Of a stretch of 64,000 nucleotides of DNA, positions 40,477 to 48,272 are shown one piece after another. The stretch is from JACDAN01 sp963842235. Lineage in GTDB: Bacteria; Actinomycetota; Thermoleophilia; Gaiellales; Gaiellaceae. Position 1 is the stretch's first letter, and each line of letters starts with the position of its first letter. The stretch covers positions 1,116,001-1,180,000 of the forward strand of contig CAWJFT010000001.1 of NCBI GenBank assembly GCA_963842235.1. Reading direction: 5' to 3'. The position numbers and the translations under genes are program-made. The notes beneath the pieces were generated by a model. The model saw only the letters and a list, made by a program, of their open reading frames with translations, was not told where the DNA came from and searched no databases.

Positions 40477-40547
40477 AGGCGCGGACCGGATTCGAACCGG
40501 TGTACGAGGCTTTGCAGGCCTCTGCCTAACCTCTCGGCCACCGCGCC
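40477..40547 (-). tRNA. tRNA-Cys (GCA)
   Basis: A 71-nt cloverleaf folds on the minus strand with acceptor GGCGCGG/CCGCGCC, anticodon GCA in the loop CTGCAAA, and T-arm ACCGGTTCGAATCCGGT. The discriminator is T, read from A at 40477. No CCA is encoded. Confidence 0.95.
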
Positions 40548-40592
40548 GTGGGCGACGTTCCATGGTATCCCGCACGGGGTACGACATCCGGC

Positions 40593-41201
40593 GTGACGAC
40601 CCTCTTTGAATCGGAATACCCATCGCTCGAGGCGCTCCGCGAAGCCGCCGCCGATTGCCGCAGGTGCCATCTCTGGGAGCACGCGACGCAGACGGTGTTC
40701 GGCGAGGGCTCGCCCGACGCGGAGATCGTCTTCGTCGGCGAGGTGCCGGGCGACCAGGAGGACAGGATCGGCCGACCGTTCGTCGGCCCCGCCGGCCGCT
40801 TGCTCGACGAGGCGCTCGAGCAGGCTGGGATCGACCGCAAGCTCGCCTACGTGACCAACGTCGTCAAGCACTTCAAGTGGCAGGCGCGGGGGAAGCGCCG
40901 CATCCACCAGAAGCCGAACGCGGCGGAGATCGCGGCCTGTCGGCCCTGGCTCGACGCTGAGCTCGCGCTGCTGCAGCCGAAGATCCTCGTGTGCCTCGGC
41001 GCGGTGGCGGCTCAGGCGCTCCTTGGACGCCAGTTCCGCGTCAGCCGGGATCGCGGCGTCCCGGTCGACTCCGACCTCGCGCCGTTCGTCATGGCGACGG
41101 TGCACCCGTCGTCGATCCTCCGCTCGGACGACCGAGAGACGGAGATGAAGCGGTTCGTGGAGGACCTCCGCCAGGTGGCGAAGGCCCTTCGAGCCGCCTG
41201 A
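40593..41201 (+). CDS. udgX: UdgX-type uracil-DNA binding protein (family 4 UDG-like)
   Basis: The 202-residue protein has the family 4 uracil-DNA glycosylase core. The Fe-S cysteines begin with C22 and C25, motif A is VGEVPGDQEDRIG (48-60), and the late motif is HPSSILR. It also carries the loop GKRRIHQKP (100-108), with H105 where UdgX of Mycobacterium smegmatis has the His that forms a covalent bond to the abasic sugar. That loop and the PGDQED form separate UdgX from ordinary Udg4. I start at GTG 40593. The last 113 nt overlap the convergent membrane-protein gene. Confidence 0.85.
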   Translation: MTTLFESEYPSLEALREAAADCRRCHLWEHATQTVFGEGSPDAEIVFVGEVPGDQEDRIGRPFVGPAGRLLDEALEQAGIDRKLAYVTNVVKHFKWQARGKRRIHQKPNAAEIAACRPWLDAELALLQPKILVCLGAVAAQALLGRQFRVSRDRGVPVDSDLAPFVMATVHPSSILRSDDRETEMKRFVEDLRQVAKALRAA

Positions 41202-42021
41202 GCAGCAGCGCGACGACCACCGCCAATGCGATCACGACGAGCCAGGTGACGTTCAGCGTCGGATGGAGCATGTTCGGGAGCTTGAAACCGGCCCAGCCTC
41301 GCTTGACGACCTGCTCGTTCCAGTCGTCCTGCGCCGCTACTCCCACGCCGTAGACGAACATCAGGCCGATCACGAACGCGACGGGGAGGCGTGGACGCAA
41401 GCGCGACAACTGGAGCGCTGCAAGGGTGAGTAGCACTCCGTCCAGTCCCTCGTGGTCGCCGAGATGGACGGCCGGAGCTAGCCCGTCGCCGCCGCGGCGG
41501 ATCTCTTCGCCGAGGAACAGGTCTCCCGGAGCGTTGAATCCCAGCACCGCGAAGATCCACGGCGTCGCGGCGATCACCGCCAGAACCGCGATCACGAGAC
41601 GCAGAGGGTCGAGCCGGCGACGCCCGACGGGCTCCCACGGCGCACGCAGGCTCAGCGCGAAAGCGATCGCAATCCCGAGCGTGGGCAGAACGTTGACCGG
41701 CTTGGCATCGAGGTCGTGCTGGTCGACCACGCCGGGCCACGCCGTGACAGCGCAGAGAACCGTCGCGACCCCGGCCGCCCAGAGCGCGCCTCGTGTGCGG
41801 AGCCGGTCTGCCGCGAGCCATGCGATCGGGACTGCGGCCAGCGAAACCGGGTAGTTGAGGAAGACCAGCAAGCGGCTCGCGCCGCCCCGAATCCCGTCGT
41901 TGCTGACCTTGTAGAGCTCGTCGGCCGGCAGTCGGGCGTAGGTGACGAAGACGGCGAGACCGACGGCCGCGAACAGCCCCCAGACGATCCCGACCGCCGT
42001 CAGCCACCTGCGCGTGCTCAC
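41089..42021 (-). CDS. Multi-pass membrane protein of unknown function
   Basis: The 310-residue protein, from GTG 42021, has about eight predicted membrane helices. A conserved-looking region before the last helix contains QDDWNEQVVKRGW and LPNMLHPTLNVTWLV. The C-terminal 45 residues are a Pro/Gly/Ser-rich tail lying antisense to udgX. I do not recognise a family. An alternative GTG at 42054 adds 11 residues. Confidence 0.75.
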   Translation of the reverse strand: MSTRRWLTAVGIVWGLFAAVGLAVFVTYARLPADELYKVSNDGIRGGASRLLVFLNYPVSLAAVPIAWLAADRLRTRGALWAAGVATVLCAVTAWPGVVDQHDLDAKPVNVLPTLGIAIAFALSLRAPWEPVGRRRLDPLRLVIAVLAVIAATPWIFAVLGFNAPGDLFLGEEIRRGGDGLAPAVHLGDHEGLDGVLLTLAALQLSRLRPRLPVAFVIGLMFVYGVGVAAQDDWNEQVVKRGWAGFKLPNMLHPTLNVTWLVVIALAVVVALLLRRLEGPSPPGGGPPRTASSPSLGRPSGGSTTGAPSP

Positions 42022-42128
42022 CAGCCCATCATGGCGCGCGGGGCTGGGCTCCACCGGTGCGCGCGTGGAGCGCCGAACTGAGATCCTCTCATCTTCCTCT
42101 CACCTCTCGGCCCTACCGTCCCGTCGAA

Positions 42129-43064
42129 ATGACGAAGGCTGTCGAAGCCGAGGGCTTGCGCAAGCAGTACGGCGAGCTCGTCGCGGTGGAGGAACTCACG
42201 CTGAGCCTCGACGCCGGAGAGATCCTCGGTGTCCTCGGTCCGAACGGCGCCGGAAAGACGACGGCCATCCGCGTGCTGACCACGATCCTCGAGCCCGACC
42301 GCGGAACGTTCAGCGTCGCCGGTGTGCCCCACAGGCGTCCGACGGAGATCCGCAGGCGGATCGGCGTGCTTCCCGAGAGCGCCGGCTACCCGGACAAGCA
42401 GACCGGCGACGAGTTCTTGCGCTTCCATGCGCGGCTCTACGGACACGACCGCGCGAGCGCCCGCGCAACCGCAACGGCCCTCCTCGCCGAAGTCCGCCTC
42501 GCCGATCGGAGCCGCTCGCTCATCGGCGGCTACAGCCGTGGCATGCGGCAGCGGCTCGGGATTGCTCGGGCGCTCGTCAACGAGCCGCAGGTGATCTTTC
42601 TCGACGAGCCGACGCTCGGACTGGATCCGGCGGGCCAGCGAGAGGTGCTCGCGCTCGTGCGCCGCATGGCGCGAGAGCGCGGCGCGACCGTCCTCCTCAG
42701 CACACACCTCCTCGCCGAGGTCGAGGAGGTCTGTACCCGCGTGCTCATTCTCAACCGCGGGCGCATCGCGGCCGAGGGCACCGTCGCAGAGGTCGCCCGT
42801 CGCGCCGCGGCGCCACGCAGCGCGATCGTGCGAGTCGTGGCAGAACGGGCCGACGAGGCCGCCCGGGTGCTTTCGCACGCCGCCGGCATCGAGCATGTCG
42901 AGTCGACGAACGGCCTGCCCGGAACCCTCAGCGCGACGTTCGACGGCGGCGACGCGAACGAGGCCCTCCGGGCGCTCGCCGAGGCAGGCGTCCCAGTGCT
43001 CGCCTTCGAGGTGCAGGGTGCCCGCCTGAGCGACGCGTTCCTCGCGATGACGGAGTCGGACTGA
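42129..43064 (+). CDS. ABC transporter ATP-binding protein (cassette 3)
   Basis: The 311-residue ATPase has Walker A GPNGAGKTT, signature YSRGMRQRLGIARA, Walker B VIFLDEPTLGLDP and the switch His in STHLLAE. A C-terminal accessory domain follows (about 220-311). ATG at 42129 gives the normal N-terminus; the longer frame is unrelated. It belongs to the NatA/CcmA-like group and is followed 3 nt later by its permease. Confidence 0.92.
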   Translation: MTKAVEAEGLRKQYGELVAVEELTLSLDAGEILGVLGPNGAGKTTAIRVLTTILEPDRGTFSVAGVPHRRPTEIRRRIGVLPESAGYPDKQTGDEFLRFHARLYGHDRASARATATALLAEVRLADRSRSLIGGYSRGMRQRLGIARALVNEPQVIFLDEPTLGLDPAGQREVLALVRRMARERGATVLLSTHLLAEVEEVCTRVLILNRGRIAAEGTVAEVARRAAAPRSAIVRVVAERADEAARVLSHAAGIEHVESTNGLPGTLSATFDGGDANEALRALAEAGVPVLAFEVQGARLSDAFLAMTESD

Positions 43065-43067
43065 GCC

Positions 43068-43838
43068 GTGAAAGGCCTCGCGACGATCACAGAGCAGGAG
43101 CTGCGGGATCTCTGGATCGGCGGCCGCGGCCTCCTGCTGGCGGTCGCCTTCAGCCTCCTGCTCAGTGTCCTTTCCTACCTCGTCGCGACCAATACCGCGC
43201 TCAACTACCTCGAGCAGCGCGAGTCCGTGAACCTCACGCTCCAGGTCGCGATCGCGATCGGGGCACTGCTTGCCCTCCTTGCCGGCGCCGACACGATCAG
43301 CGGCGAGCGGGAGCGCGGCACGCTCGAGACGTTGCTCCTCACGCCCGTGCCTCGCACGGAGATCACGACCGGCAAGCTGCTCGGAGCGCTTTCGCTCTGG
43401 GTCGCCGCCTTCGCGATCGCGATCCCCTACGTCTGGTTCCTAGGCCGCGGAATCGGCATTGTCGGCGTCGCCCTGGTCGCGGGGCTACTGGTCGGCACAC
43501 TGCTGGCGGTCTTTCTCGCCTCGCTCGGCGTGCTCGTGAGCGCCCTCGCCGCCTCGAACCGCGTCAGCCTCTCCGTCAGCCTCTTCCTCCTACTCGCGCT
43601 GTACGCGCCGACACAGTTCCCGACGAGGGCACAGCAAGGCTGGGCCGGAGAGCTCCTGCTGCGAATCAACCCGATCGCCGCGGGTGAGCACTACGTCGGC
43701 AAGCTCGTCATCGACGCACATTCGTGGAGCCGCGATGCATCGTGGCTCGCCTCGCCGGTGATCGCGGCAGTCGCCTTCGCGGTCGCCGCCGTCGTGGCCG
43801 CGCGTTGGATGCGCCTCCGAGGAGCGTCCTCCGGGTGA
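43068..43838 (+). CDS. ABC-2 type permease (cassette 3)
   Basis: The 256-residue membrane protein has six helices. The cytoplasmic loop ADTISGERERGTLETLLLTPVPRTEI is the ABC-2 permease signature shared with NatB-like exporters. It begins with GTG 3 nt after the ATPase and overlaps the next gene by 4 nt. The third gene encodes a membrane-anchored extracytoplasmic protein, so this may be an exporter with an accessory component. Confidence 0.9.
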   Translation: MKGLATITEQELRDLWIGGRGLLLAVAFSLLLSVLSYLVATNTALNYLEQRESVNLTLQVAIAIGALLALLAGADTISGERERGTLETLLLTPVPRTEITTGKLLGALSLWVAAFAIAIPYVWFLGRGIGIVGVALVAGLLVGTLLAVFLASLGVLVSALAASNRVSLSVSLFLLLALYAPTQFPTRAQQGWAGELLLRINPIAAGEHYVGKLVIDAHSWSRDASWLASPVIAAVAFAVAAVVAARWMRLRGASSG

Positions 43839-44356
43839 ACCGCCTCGTCGTCCTGTGCTTCGCCCTCGCGATCGCGGCCGGCGCGGCGCCCTCGCTCGTC
43901 CACGCCGCCGTCACGGTCTCGGCAGACCGCACCGAAGTGTCGACCTCGATCGGGCGCGATTTCACGTTCTCGACGCGCGTCGACAACAAGGGCTCGAACG
44001 CGACGCCGCCGCTTGTCGCGCACCTCAACGTCCTCAGCTTGCGCCCGGGTGTCTACGTCGATCCCGAGGACTGGTCGTCGCGCCGCACGGTGTTCCTGGG
44101 ACCAATTCCCGCCGGCGGCTCACGCAGCATCACATGGAAGGTGAAGGCGGTGAACAGCGGTGACATCGGCATCTACGTCGCCGTGCTGCCCGAGAGCGGC
44201 GCAGCCCAGCCGCCTGTCACGAGCCAGACGATCCACGTCCGCATCGCACAGCGACGGACCCTGAATTCCGGAGGGATCCTTCCCCTGGCCGCGGGCATCC
44301 CCGCGCTCCTTGCCGCGCTAGCGGTCGGCGTGCGGTTCAGCAGGAAACGGCGCTGA
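43835..44356 (+). CDS. Membrane-anchored extracytoplasmic beta-domain protein
   Basis: The 173-residue product has a signal peptide (about 1-26, ending in VHA), a single beta-sandwich-like domain (about 27-140) resembling the NEW3/CARDB type (DFTFSTRVDNKGSN, GSRSITWKVKAVNSGD), and a C-terminal membrane helix followed by RKRR. The start GTG overlaps the permease stop, so it is coupled to ABC cassette 3. It probably works on the outer face of the membrane with that transporter; this is inferred from position. Confidence 0.75.
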   Translation: MNRLVVLCFALAIAAGAAPSLVHAAVTVSADRTEVSTSIGRDFTFSTRVDNKGSNATPPLVAHLNVLSLRPGVYVDPEDWSSRRTVFLGPIPAGGSRSITWKVKAVNSGDIGIYVAVLPESGAAQPPVTSQTIHVRIAQRRTLNSGGILPLAAGIPALLAALAVGVRFSRKRR

Positions 44357-44438
44357 GTTAGCCAATCATCCGTTTGAGACGACGCAGGCCGACGTGCCGA
44401 GGCGTACTGTCCCAGCGTCCCCGACGGAAGGAAAGAGC

Positions 44439-44672
44439 ATGGCGTGGTTCTGGTGGCTTCTCTTCGCTTTGATCGCCGTGATGTGGATTGCTGCGCTCAT
44501 CGACATCATCCGGCGGCGGCATCAGATGTCGGGGGGCAAGCTCGCGGCTTGGCTGCTCATCATCATCATCTTCCCGATCCTCGGAGCGATCGCGTACTTC
44601 GTGGTCCACGGTGCCGGCGGGCCTTCCGGCGCGCCGCGGGATCCAGGGATGGGTCGCCAGCCCGGGATGTAA
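44439..44672 (+). CDS. Small PLDc_N-type membrane protein
   Basis: The 77-residue protein has two membrane helices (about 3-22 and 33-53) separated by DIIRRRHQMSGGKLAAW, matching the phospholipase D N-terminal (PLDc_N) module that is common as a stand-alone small protein in actinobacteria. A purine-rich site GGAAGGAAAGAG precedes the ATG at 44439. The tail is Gly/Pro-rich. The function is unknown. Confidence 0.8.
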   Translation: MAWFWWLLFALIAVMWIAALIDIIRRRHQMSGGKLAAWLLIIIIFPILGAIAYFVVHGAGGPSGAPRDPGMGRQPGM

Positions 44673-44767
44673 GCCGCTTCGGTCCAAGCAGGTAAGGACC
44701 CGTCGGACCGCTGCACAAATGATGCATCGGCTGTCGCTGCGGACATCCGCCGCCGCGACGGCTGCGT

Positions 44768-45382
44768 ATGGCGGACGACGAGGGAGGTCGCGTGGAGGCG
44801 CTCCGCAGCTGCGTGGCGCTCATGTTGGCTCAGGGCGAGGTCCGACCGGTGCGGTCGCTCCCCGCCGCAGCGCTGCTCGCCGTCGAGGACGGCTTCGTCG
44901 CCGTCCGTCGGACGGCGCCGCCGGCGCGGCGGTCCGTCATCGTCGACGAGGCTGCCGGCGGCGGGGTGTTGCTGCCCCCAGCTGAAGACGAGGAGCTGCT
45001 CGGGCTCGTCCCCTCACGCGTCCGGATCATCTCGTCCCCGGCGCTCGACCGGCTCCTCTCGGGCAGCCAGGAAGCGCACGCCATCTGGGACGGGCTCGCT
45101 TCCGCGCTCCGCCGGAGAGAGGAGCTGATCGCCAGCTTCTCGAACGCTCGCCATATCGATCGGGTGCGAGAGAAGCTTCTCCGGCTGGCGCGCGACTACG
45201 GCAAGGTGGACGGCCGAGGCGTTCGCATCGACCTTCCGTTGACGCACGAGCTCCTTGCCGAGATGGTCTGCTCCGCCCGCGAGACCGTGACTCGGGCGGT
45301 CGACGAGCTCGAGCGCGAGGGGTTCGTCATACGCGAGGCGGGCGGCTACCGGCTCGCCGTCGACGCGCAGCTTCTCGTGTGA
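44768..45382 (+). CDS. Crp/Fnr-type transcriptional regulator
   Basis: The 204-residue protein has a degenerate N-terminal sensor half (no clear cAMP-binding RxS motif and no Fnr cysteine cluster). A dimer-type helix follows, then a C-terminal winged helix with HELLAEMVCSARETVTRAVDELEREGFV, the Crp-family HTH. It lies 47 nt upstream of the di-heme cytochrome gene on the same strand, so that gene is a likely target; the ligand is unknown. Confidence 0.8.
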   Translation: MADDEGGRVEALRSCVALMLAQGEVRPVRSLPAAALLAVEDGFVAVRRTAPPARRSVIVDEAAGGGVLLPPAEDEELLGLVPSRVRIISSPALDRLLSGSQEAHAIWDGLASALRRREELIASFSNARHIDRVREKLLRLARDYGKVDGRGVRIDLPLTHELLAEMVCSARETVTRAVDELEREGFVIREAGGYRLAVDAQLLV

Positions 45383-45429
45383 GAACTCTCACGGCGGGGC
45401 GCGCCGCGCGTTCCTACGATCCGTGAGGG

Positions 45430-46788
45430 ATGAGCGGTGTGAAGCGACTGCTTCTCGCTTCGACGACGCTTCTTGTAGGCGGCCTCGTCCTCTACGCGCT
45501 CGGGGTCGCGATCATCGGGACCGTCCAGGCCTTCAACCGGCCGAGCGCCGACGCGCAGAACGTCGCCGCGAGCAACAAGTTGCTCGCCGAGGGAAAGCAG
45601 ATCTTCCGCTTCGACACCTTCGGCGATGAGGCGTTCTGGGGCGGCCAGCTGCGGTTGCACGAGACGGTGCGCACGCTGAGCCCGAGACAGGCGCTCGGGC
45701 TTGGTCTCAAGGTGGACGCCGACGCGCTCCCGCGGGACGTGGTGGAAGCGCTGCGCAAGGGCAAGGTCAACCTCGACGACCCCGCGGTCACGGCGGCCCT
45801 CCTGAAGCTCAACGCTGTCATCGGAGTCAAAGGCTTCTTCGACGACGACACGCTCAACTCCATTGGCCTGACTTGCGCGGTCTGCCACTCCGCGGTGGAC
45901 GATTCGTTGGCGCCCGGTGTCGGCCACCGCCTCGACGGCTGGCCGAACCAGGATCTCGACGTCGGCCGGATCGTGTCGAGCGCCCCCAACCTGACGCCGC
46001 TCACCAACCTGCTCCAGGTCGACGAGGCCACGCTCAAGAGCATCCTGCAGAGCTGGGGGCCCGGTTACTTCGACGCGATCATCAACCACGACGGCAAGGT
46101 GGGCCCGCCACCGCACCTGGGCGCCGTCCGGATTCCGCCGGCCTTCGGCCTCGCCGGCCACAACCTCCACACCTGGGGCGCCGGCTGGGGGACCGTCACG
46201 TACTGGAACGCCTATGTCGCCAACACGCAGATGATGGGGATCGGGAACTTCTACGACCCGCGCCTCAACGACCCGGCCAAGTACCCGGTCGCCGCTCGAA
46301 GCGGCCGCTGGAACATCCGCTGCGGTATCCCGGTCGGAAACGTGGTGAGGGCGCTATGCGCACCCGGTGAGGAAGATCGCGTCACCCCGAAGCTGGCGGC
46401 GCTCCACTTCTACCAACTCGCGTTGCCGGCGCCGAAACCACCGAAGGGCAGCTTCAATCGAGGCGCCGCGAAGCGCGGCGAGCGGATCTTCAACGGCAAA
46501 GGGACGTGCGCCAGCTGCCACATGCAGCCGCTCTTCACCGACGCAGGCTGGAACGCGCACACGGGCCCGGAGATCTGCATCGACAACTTCCATGCCAACC
46601 GCGCCCCGGACAACGCGTATGTGACCGCTCCGCTCTCAGGCCTCTTCACGAAGTCGAAGCGGGGCTTCTACCACGACGGGCGCTTCGCGAACCTGGAAGC
46701 CGTCGTGGATCACTACAACTCGTGTTTCGGCCTCTCGTTGACGGCCCGCGAGCAAAGCGACCTCGTCGAGTACCTGAAGAGCCAGTAG
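45430..46788 (+). CDS. Di-heme c-type cytochrome (CCP/MauG-like oxidoreductase)
   Basis: The 452-residue protein has an N-terminal membrane anchor (about 5-32) and two c-type heme sites, C149-x2-C152-H153 (CAVCH) and C360-x2-C363-H364 (CASCH). The mature protein begins with FRFDTFGDEAFWGGQLRLH, a stretch I associate with periplasmic di-heme cytochromes distantly related to cytochrome c peroxidase. The C-terminal GLFTKSKRGFYHDGRFANLEAVVDHY is also typical of that superfamily. It would act outside the membrane in electron transfer or peroxide chemistry; the substrate is not known. A strong hairpin follows the stop. Confidence 0.85.
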   Translation: MSGVKRLLLASTTLLVGGLVLYALGVAIIGTVQAFNRPSADAQNVAASNKLLAEGKQIFRFDTFGDEAFWGGQLRLHETVRTLSPRQALGLGLKVDADALPRDVVEALRKGKVNLDDPAVTAALLKLNAVIGVKGFFDDDTLNSIGLTCAVCHSAVDDSLAPGVGHRLDGWPNQDLDVGRIVSSAPNLTPLTNLLQVDEATLKSILQSWGPGYFDAIINHDGKVGPPPHLGAVRIPPAFGLAGHNLHTWGAGWGTVTYWNAYVANTQMMGIGNFYDPRLNDPAKYPVAARSGRWNIRCGIPVGNVVRALCAPGEEDRVTPKLAALHFYQLALPAPKPPKGSFNRGAAKRGERIFNGKGTCASCHMQPLFTDAGWNAHTGPEICIDNFHANRAPDNAYVTAPLSGLFTKSKRGFYHDGRFANLEAVVDHYNSCFGLSLTAREQSDLVEYLKSQ

Positions 46789-46790
46789 AC

Positions 46791-46820
46791 GGAGAACCCC
46801 TCGGTGCCGAGGGGTTCTCC
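46791..46820. terminator. Bidirectional hairpin after the cytochrome gene
   Basis: A perfect 14-bp stem GGAGAACCCCTCGG/CCGAGGGGTTCTCC with a 2-nt gap lies between the cytochrome stop and the stop of the convergent secreted-protein gene. There is no long T-run on either side. Confidence 0.7.
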
Positions 46821-46833
46821 AGAGCGTTGCTCG

Positions 46834-47274
46834 TTACTCCTCGTCGACCGGGATGCCGCATTGCGCGGCAGCTCCGAAGAGTGCAGCGCCGACCGGGCTG
46901 TCTTCCAGATGGTCGATGCCCTTGAGATTGGCGAGCACCCTTACGTTCGGATTGTTGTGGGCAAGCACGCCGTTGCGCCCCGCGACTCCGAAGCCGAGGG
47001 CGAAGTAGAGCGGCAGATCGTCGCCTGCCGCCTTGTAGGCGGCACTCGCGCAAGCCGCCTGCTCGGTCGTTACTTCCTGGCCGAGGGCCGCGAGCGACTC
47101 CTGGAGCGCAGGCCCGCTGCTCAGGTTGAAGAGCGCCCACTTCCCCGACTTCGTCGACTGCTGCAGCCCCTGCAGCGACGACGAAACCCGGATGCAGTCG
47201 AATGCAAGCGCCGAGCCGGTCCCGACGAGCGCGAGCGCAAGCACGGCAAACAGCACGGTAAGACGTTGCTTCAC
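46834..47274 (-). CDS. Secreted protein of unknown function
   Basis: The 146-residue protein has a clear signal peptide (MKQRLTVLFAVLALALV, cleavage after SALA near residue 24). The mature domain is small and mostly helical with three Cys (FDCIR, QAACAS, QCGIP). The motif LPLYFALGFGVAGRNGVLAHN is distinctive, but I do not recognise the family. It converges on the cytochrome gene. The upstream 180 nt show no recognisable element. Confidence 0.75.
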   Translation of the reverse strand: MKQRLTVLFAVLALALVGTGSALAFDCIRVSSSLQGLQQSTKSGKWALFNLSSGPALQESLAALGQEVTTEQAACASAAYKAAGDDLPLYFALGFGVAGRNGVLAHNNPNVRVLANLKGIDHLEDSPVGAALFGAAAQCGIPVDEE

Positions 47275-47456
47275 GTAGTTCTCCCTTTCGATCGACCCGC
47301 AGCCGGGCCTGGTGCCCAGCCGAAGAGTGGCTACAGGGATAGTGGGGCCGGGCGTGTGCCGTCAACCGTCGGAGTCGAAAACCCCCCTTTTCGGGGGTCG
47401 AAACGCGGCGGGGGTACAGTCGAAGGGCAAGCTCGGGGTCAGAAAAGGAGAGTCTC

Positions 47457-47696
47457 ATGTCCGCGATCACGCGCCTGCGGCCGTCGCCGGCGCTTGTTCT
47501 CGGCTGCCTTGCTCTGCTCGTCTCCTTGGGAGGGGCCGGCCATGCGGCCGTCGTTCTGCCCGCGAACAGGTCGTCGCCAAGCGCGCATGGCTGCCGAAGA
47601 GCCCAAAGCTGCGGCATGACGCGATCGACCCCGGCAAATGTGGGCGCTACCAGAGGTCGTCTATCCCCGCCTGATGCGGCTGCTCGACCTACCTGA
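47457..47696 (+). pseudogene. Frameshifted remnant of a secreted structural-type protein
   Basis: A good ribosome site (AAAAGGAG) and ATG start a signal-peptide-like segment, SPALVLGCLALLVSLGGAGHAAVVLPAN, whose form is common at the start of large secreted repeat proteins in Thermoleophilia. Those proteins normally continue with a Lys-rich SVGTKQLKxNAV-type stretch. Here the frame after PAN changes to a Ser/Arg-rich sequence, while the +1 frame reads VVAKRAWLPKSPKL, which resembles the expected continuation. I infer a small indel and loss of the rest. Confidence 0.45.
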
Positions 47697-47737
47697 CCCG
47701 AACCGGTCGGCGACCCAGGAGCGAATAGCACACGTCC

Positions 47738-48238
47738 ATGGCCGAATACCGATTCCTCGACGAGTGGTTCGTGCCAGCGCCGCCGGAGACCGTGTACGAC
47801 GTCATCGGAGCCGGGCTCGAGTACCCGGAGTGGTGGGGAGACGTCTTCCTCGAGGTCGAGGGCGACTCAGGGCCGCCGGCCCCGGGCCGGCGCGTGCGGG
47901 TCAAGGCGCGCGGCTACCTGCCGTACCGGCTCCGCTTCGTCTCCGAGGTCGTCGAGTGCGAGCGGCCGAAGAGCATCCGCATGCGGCTCTCCGGGGACTT
48001 CGAAGGCGGTGGAGAGTGGCGCTTCGAGCCGGTCGGGGGCGGGACGCGCGCCACGCTCGACTGGCGGCCGATCGTGAACAAGCCCGTCGTCCGCTACCTG
48101 ACGCCGGTCCTGCGGCCGCTCTTCGCGTCGAACCACTACTGGACGATGCGTCGCGGACAGGAACACATCCGTGAACGGGTTCGCTCGTTCAGGCAACAGC
48201 AAAGCCCTGCTGCGCAGGGCTTTCTTCAAAGCGGATGA
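47738..48238 (+). CDS. SRPBCC (START-like) family protein
   Basis: The 166-residue protein is a polyketide-cyclase/START-like fold with a large hydrophobic cavity. It begins EYRFLDEWFVPAPPETVYDVI, continues with EYPEWWGDVFLEVEG, and ends in the long C-terminal helix NHYWTMRRGQEHIRERV. The ligand is unknown. Its last 13 residues run through a terminator-like hairpin (48201-48223), and the stop codon lies inside the truncated tRNA-Gly copy at 48231, so the C-terminus is set by the tRNA sequence. Confidence 0.85.
   Translation: MAEYRFLDEWFVPAPPETVYDVIGAGLEYPEWWGDVFLEVEGDSGPPAPGRRVRVKARGYLPYRLRFVSEVVECERPKSIRMRLSGDFEGGGEWRFEPVGGGTRATLDWRPIVNKPVVRYLTPVLRPLFASNHYWTMRRGQEHIRERVRSFRQQQSPAAQGFLQSG
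48201..48226 (+). terminator. Intrinsic terminator-like hairpin at the island's left edge
   Basis: A perfect 10-bp stem AAAGCCCTGC/GCAGGGCTTT with a TGC loop is followed by CTT. It overlaps the last codons of the SRPBCC gene. It sits exactly where a terminator would follow the ancestral tRNA-Gly read on the minus strand. Confidence 0.65.
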
Positions 48239-48272
48239 TGGGACTCGAACCCACAACCTTCTGCATGGCAAG
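48231..48272 (-). repeat. Truncated tRNA-Gly 3' half (attachment-site copy A)
   Basis: 42 nt match the anticodon-to-acceptor half of the intact tRNA-Gly at 59334-59375 with a single mismatch. The sequence diverges completely beyond the anticodon, so no 5' half is present. This is the expected outer scar of an element that integrated into the tRNA 3' end. Confidence 0.85.
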
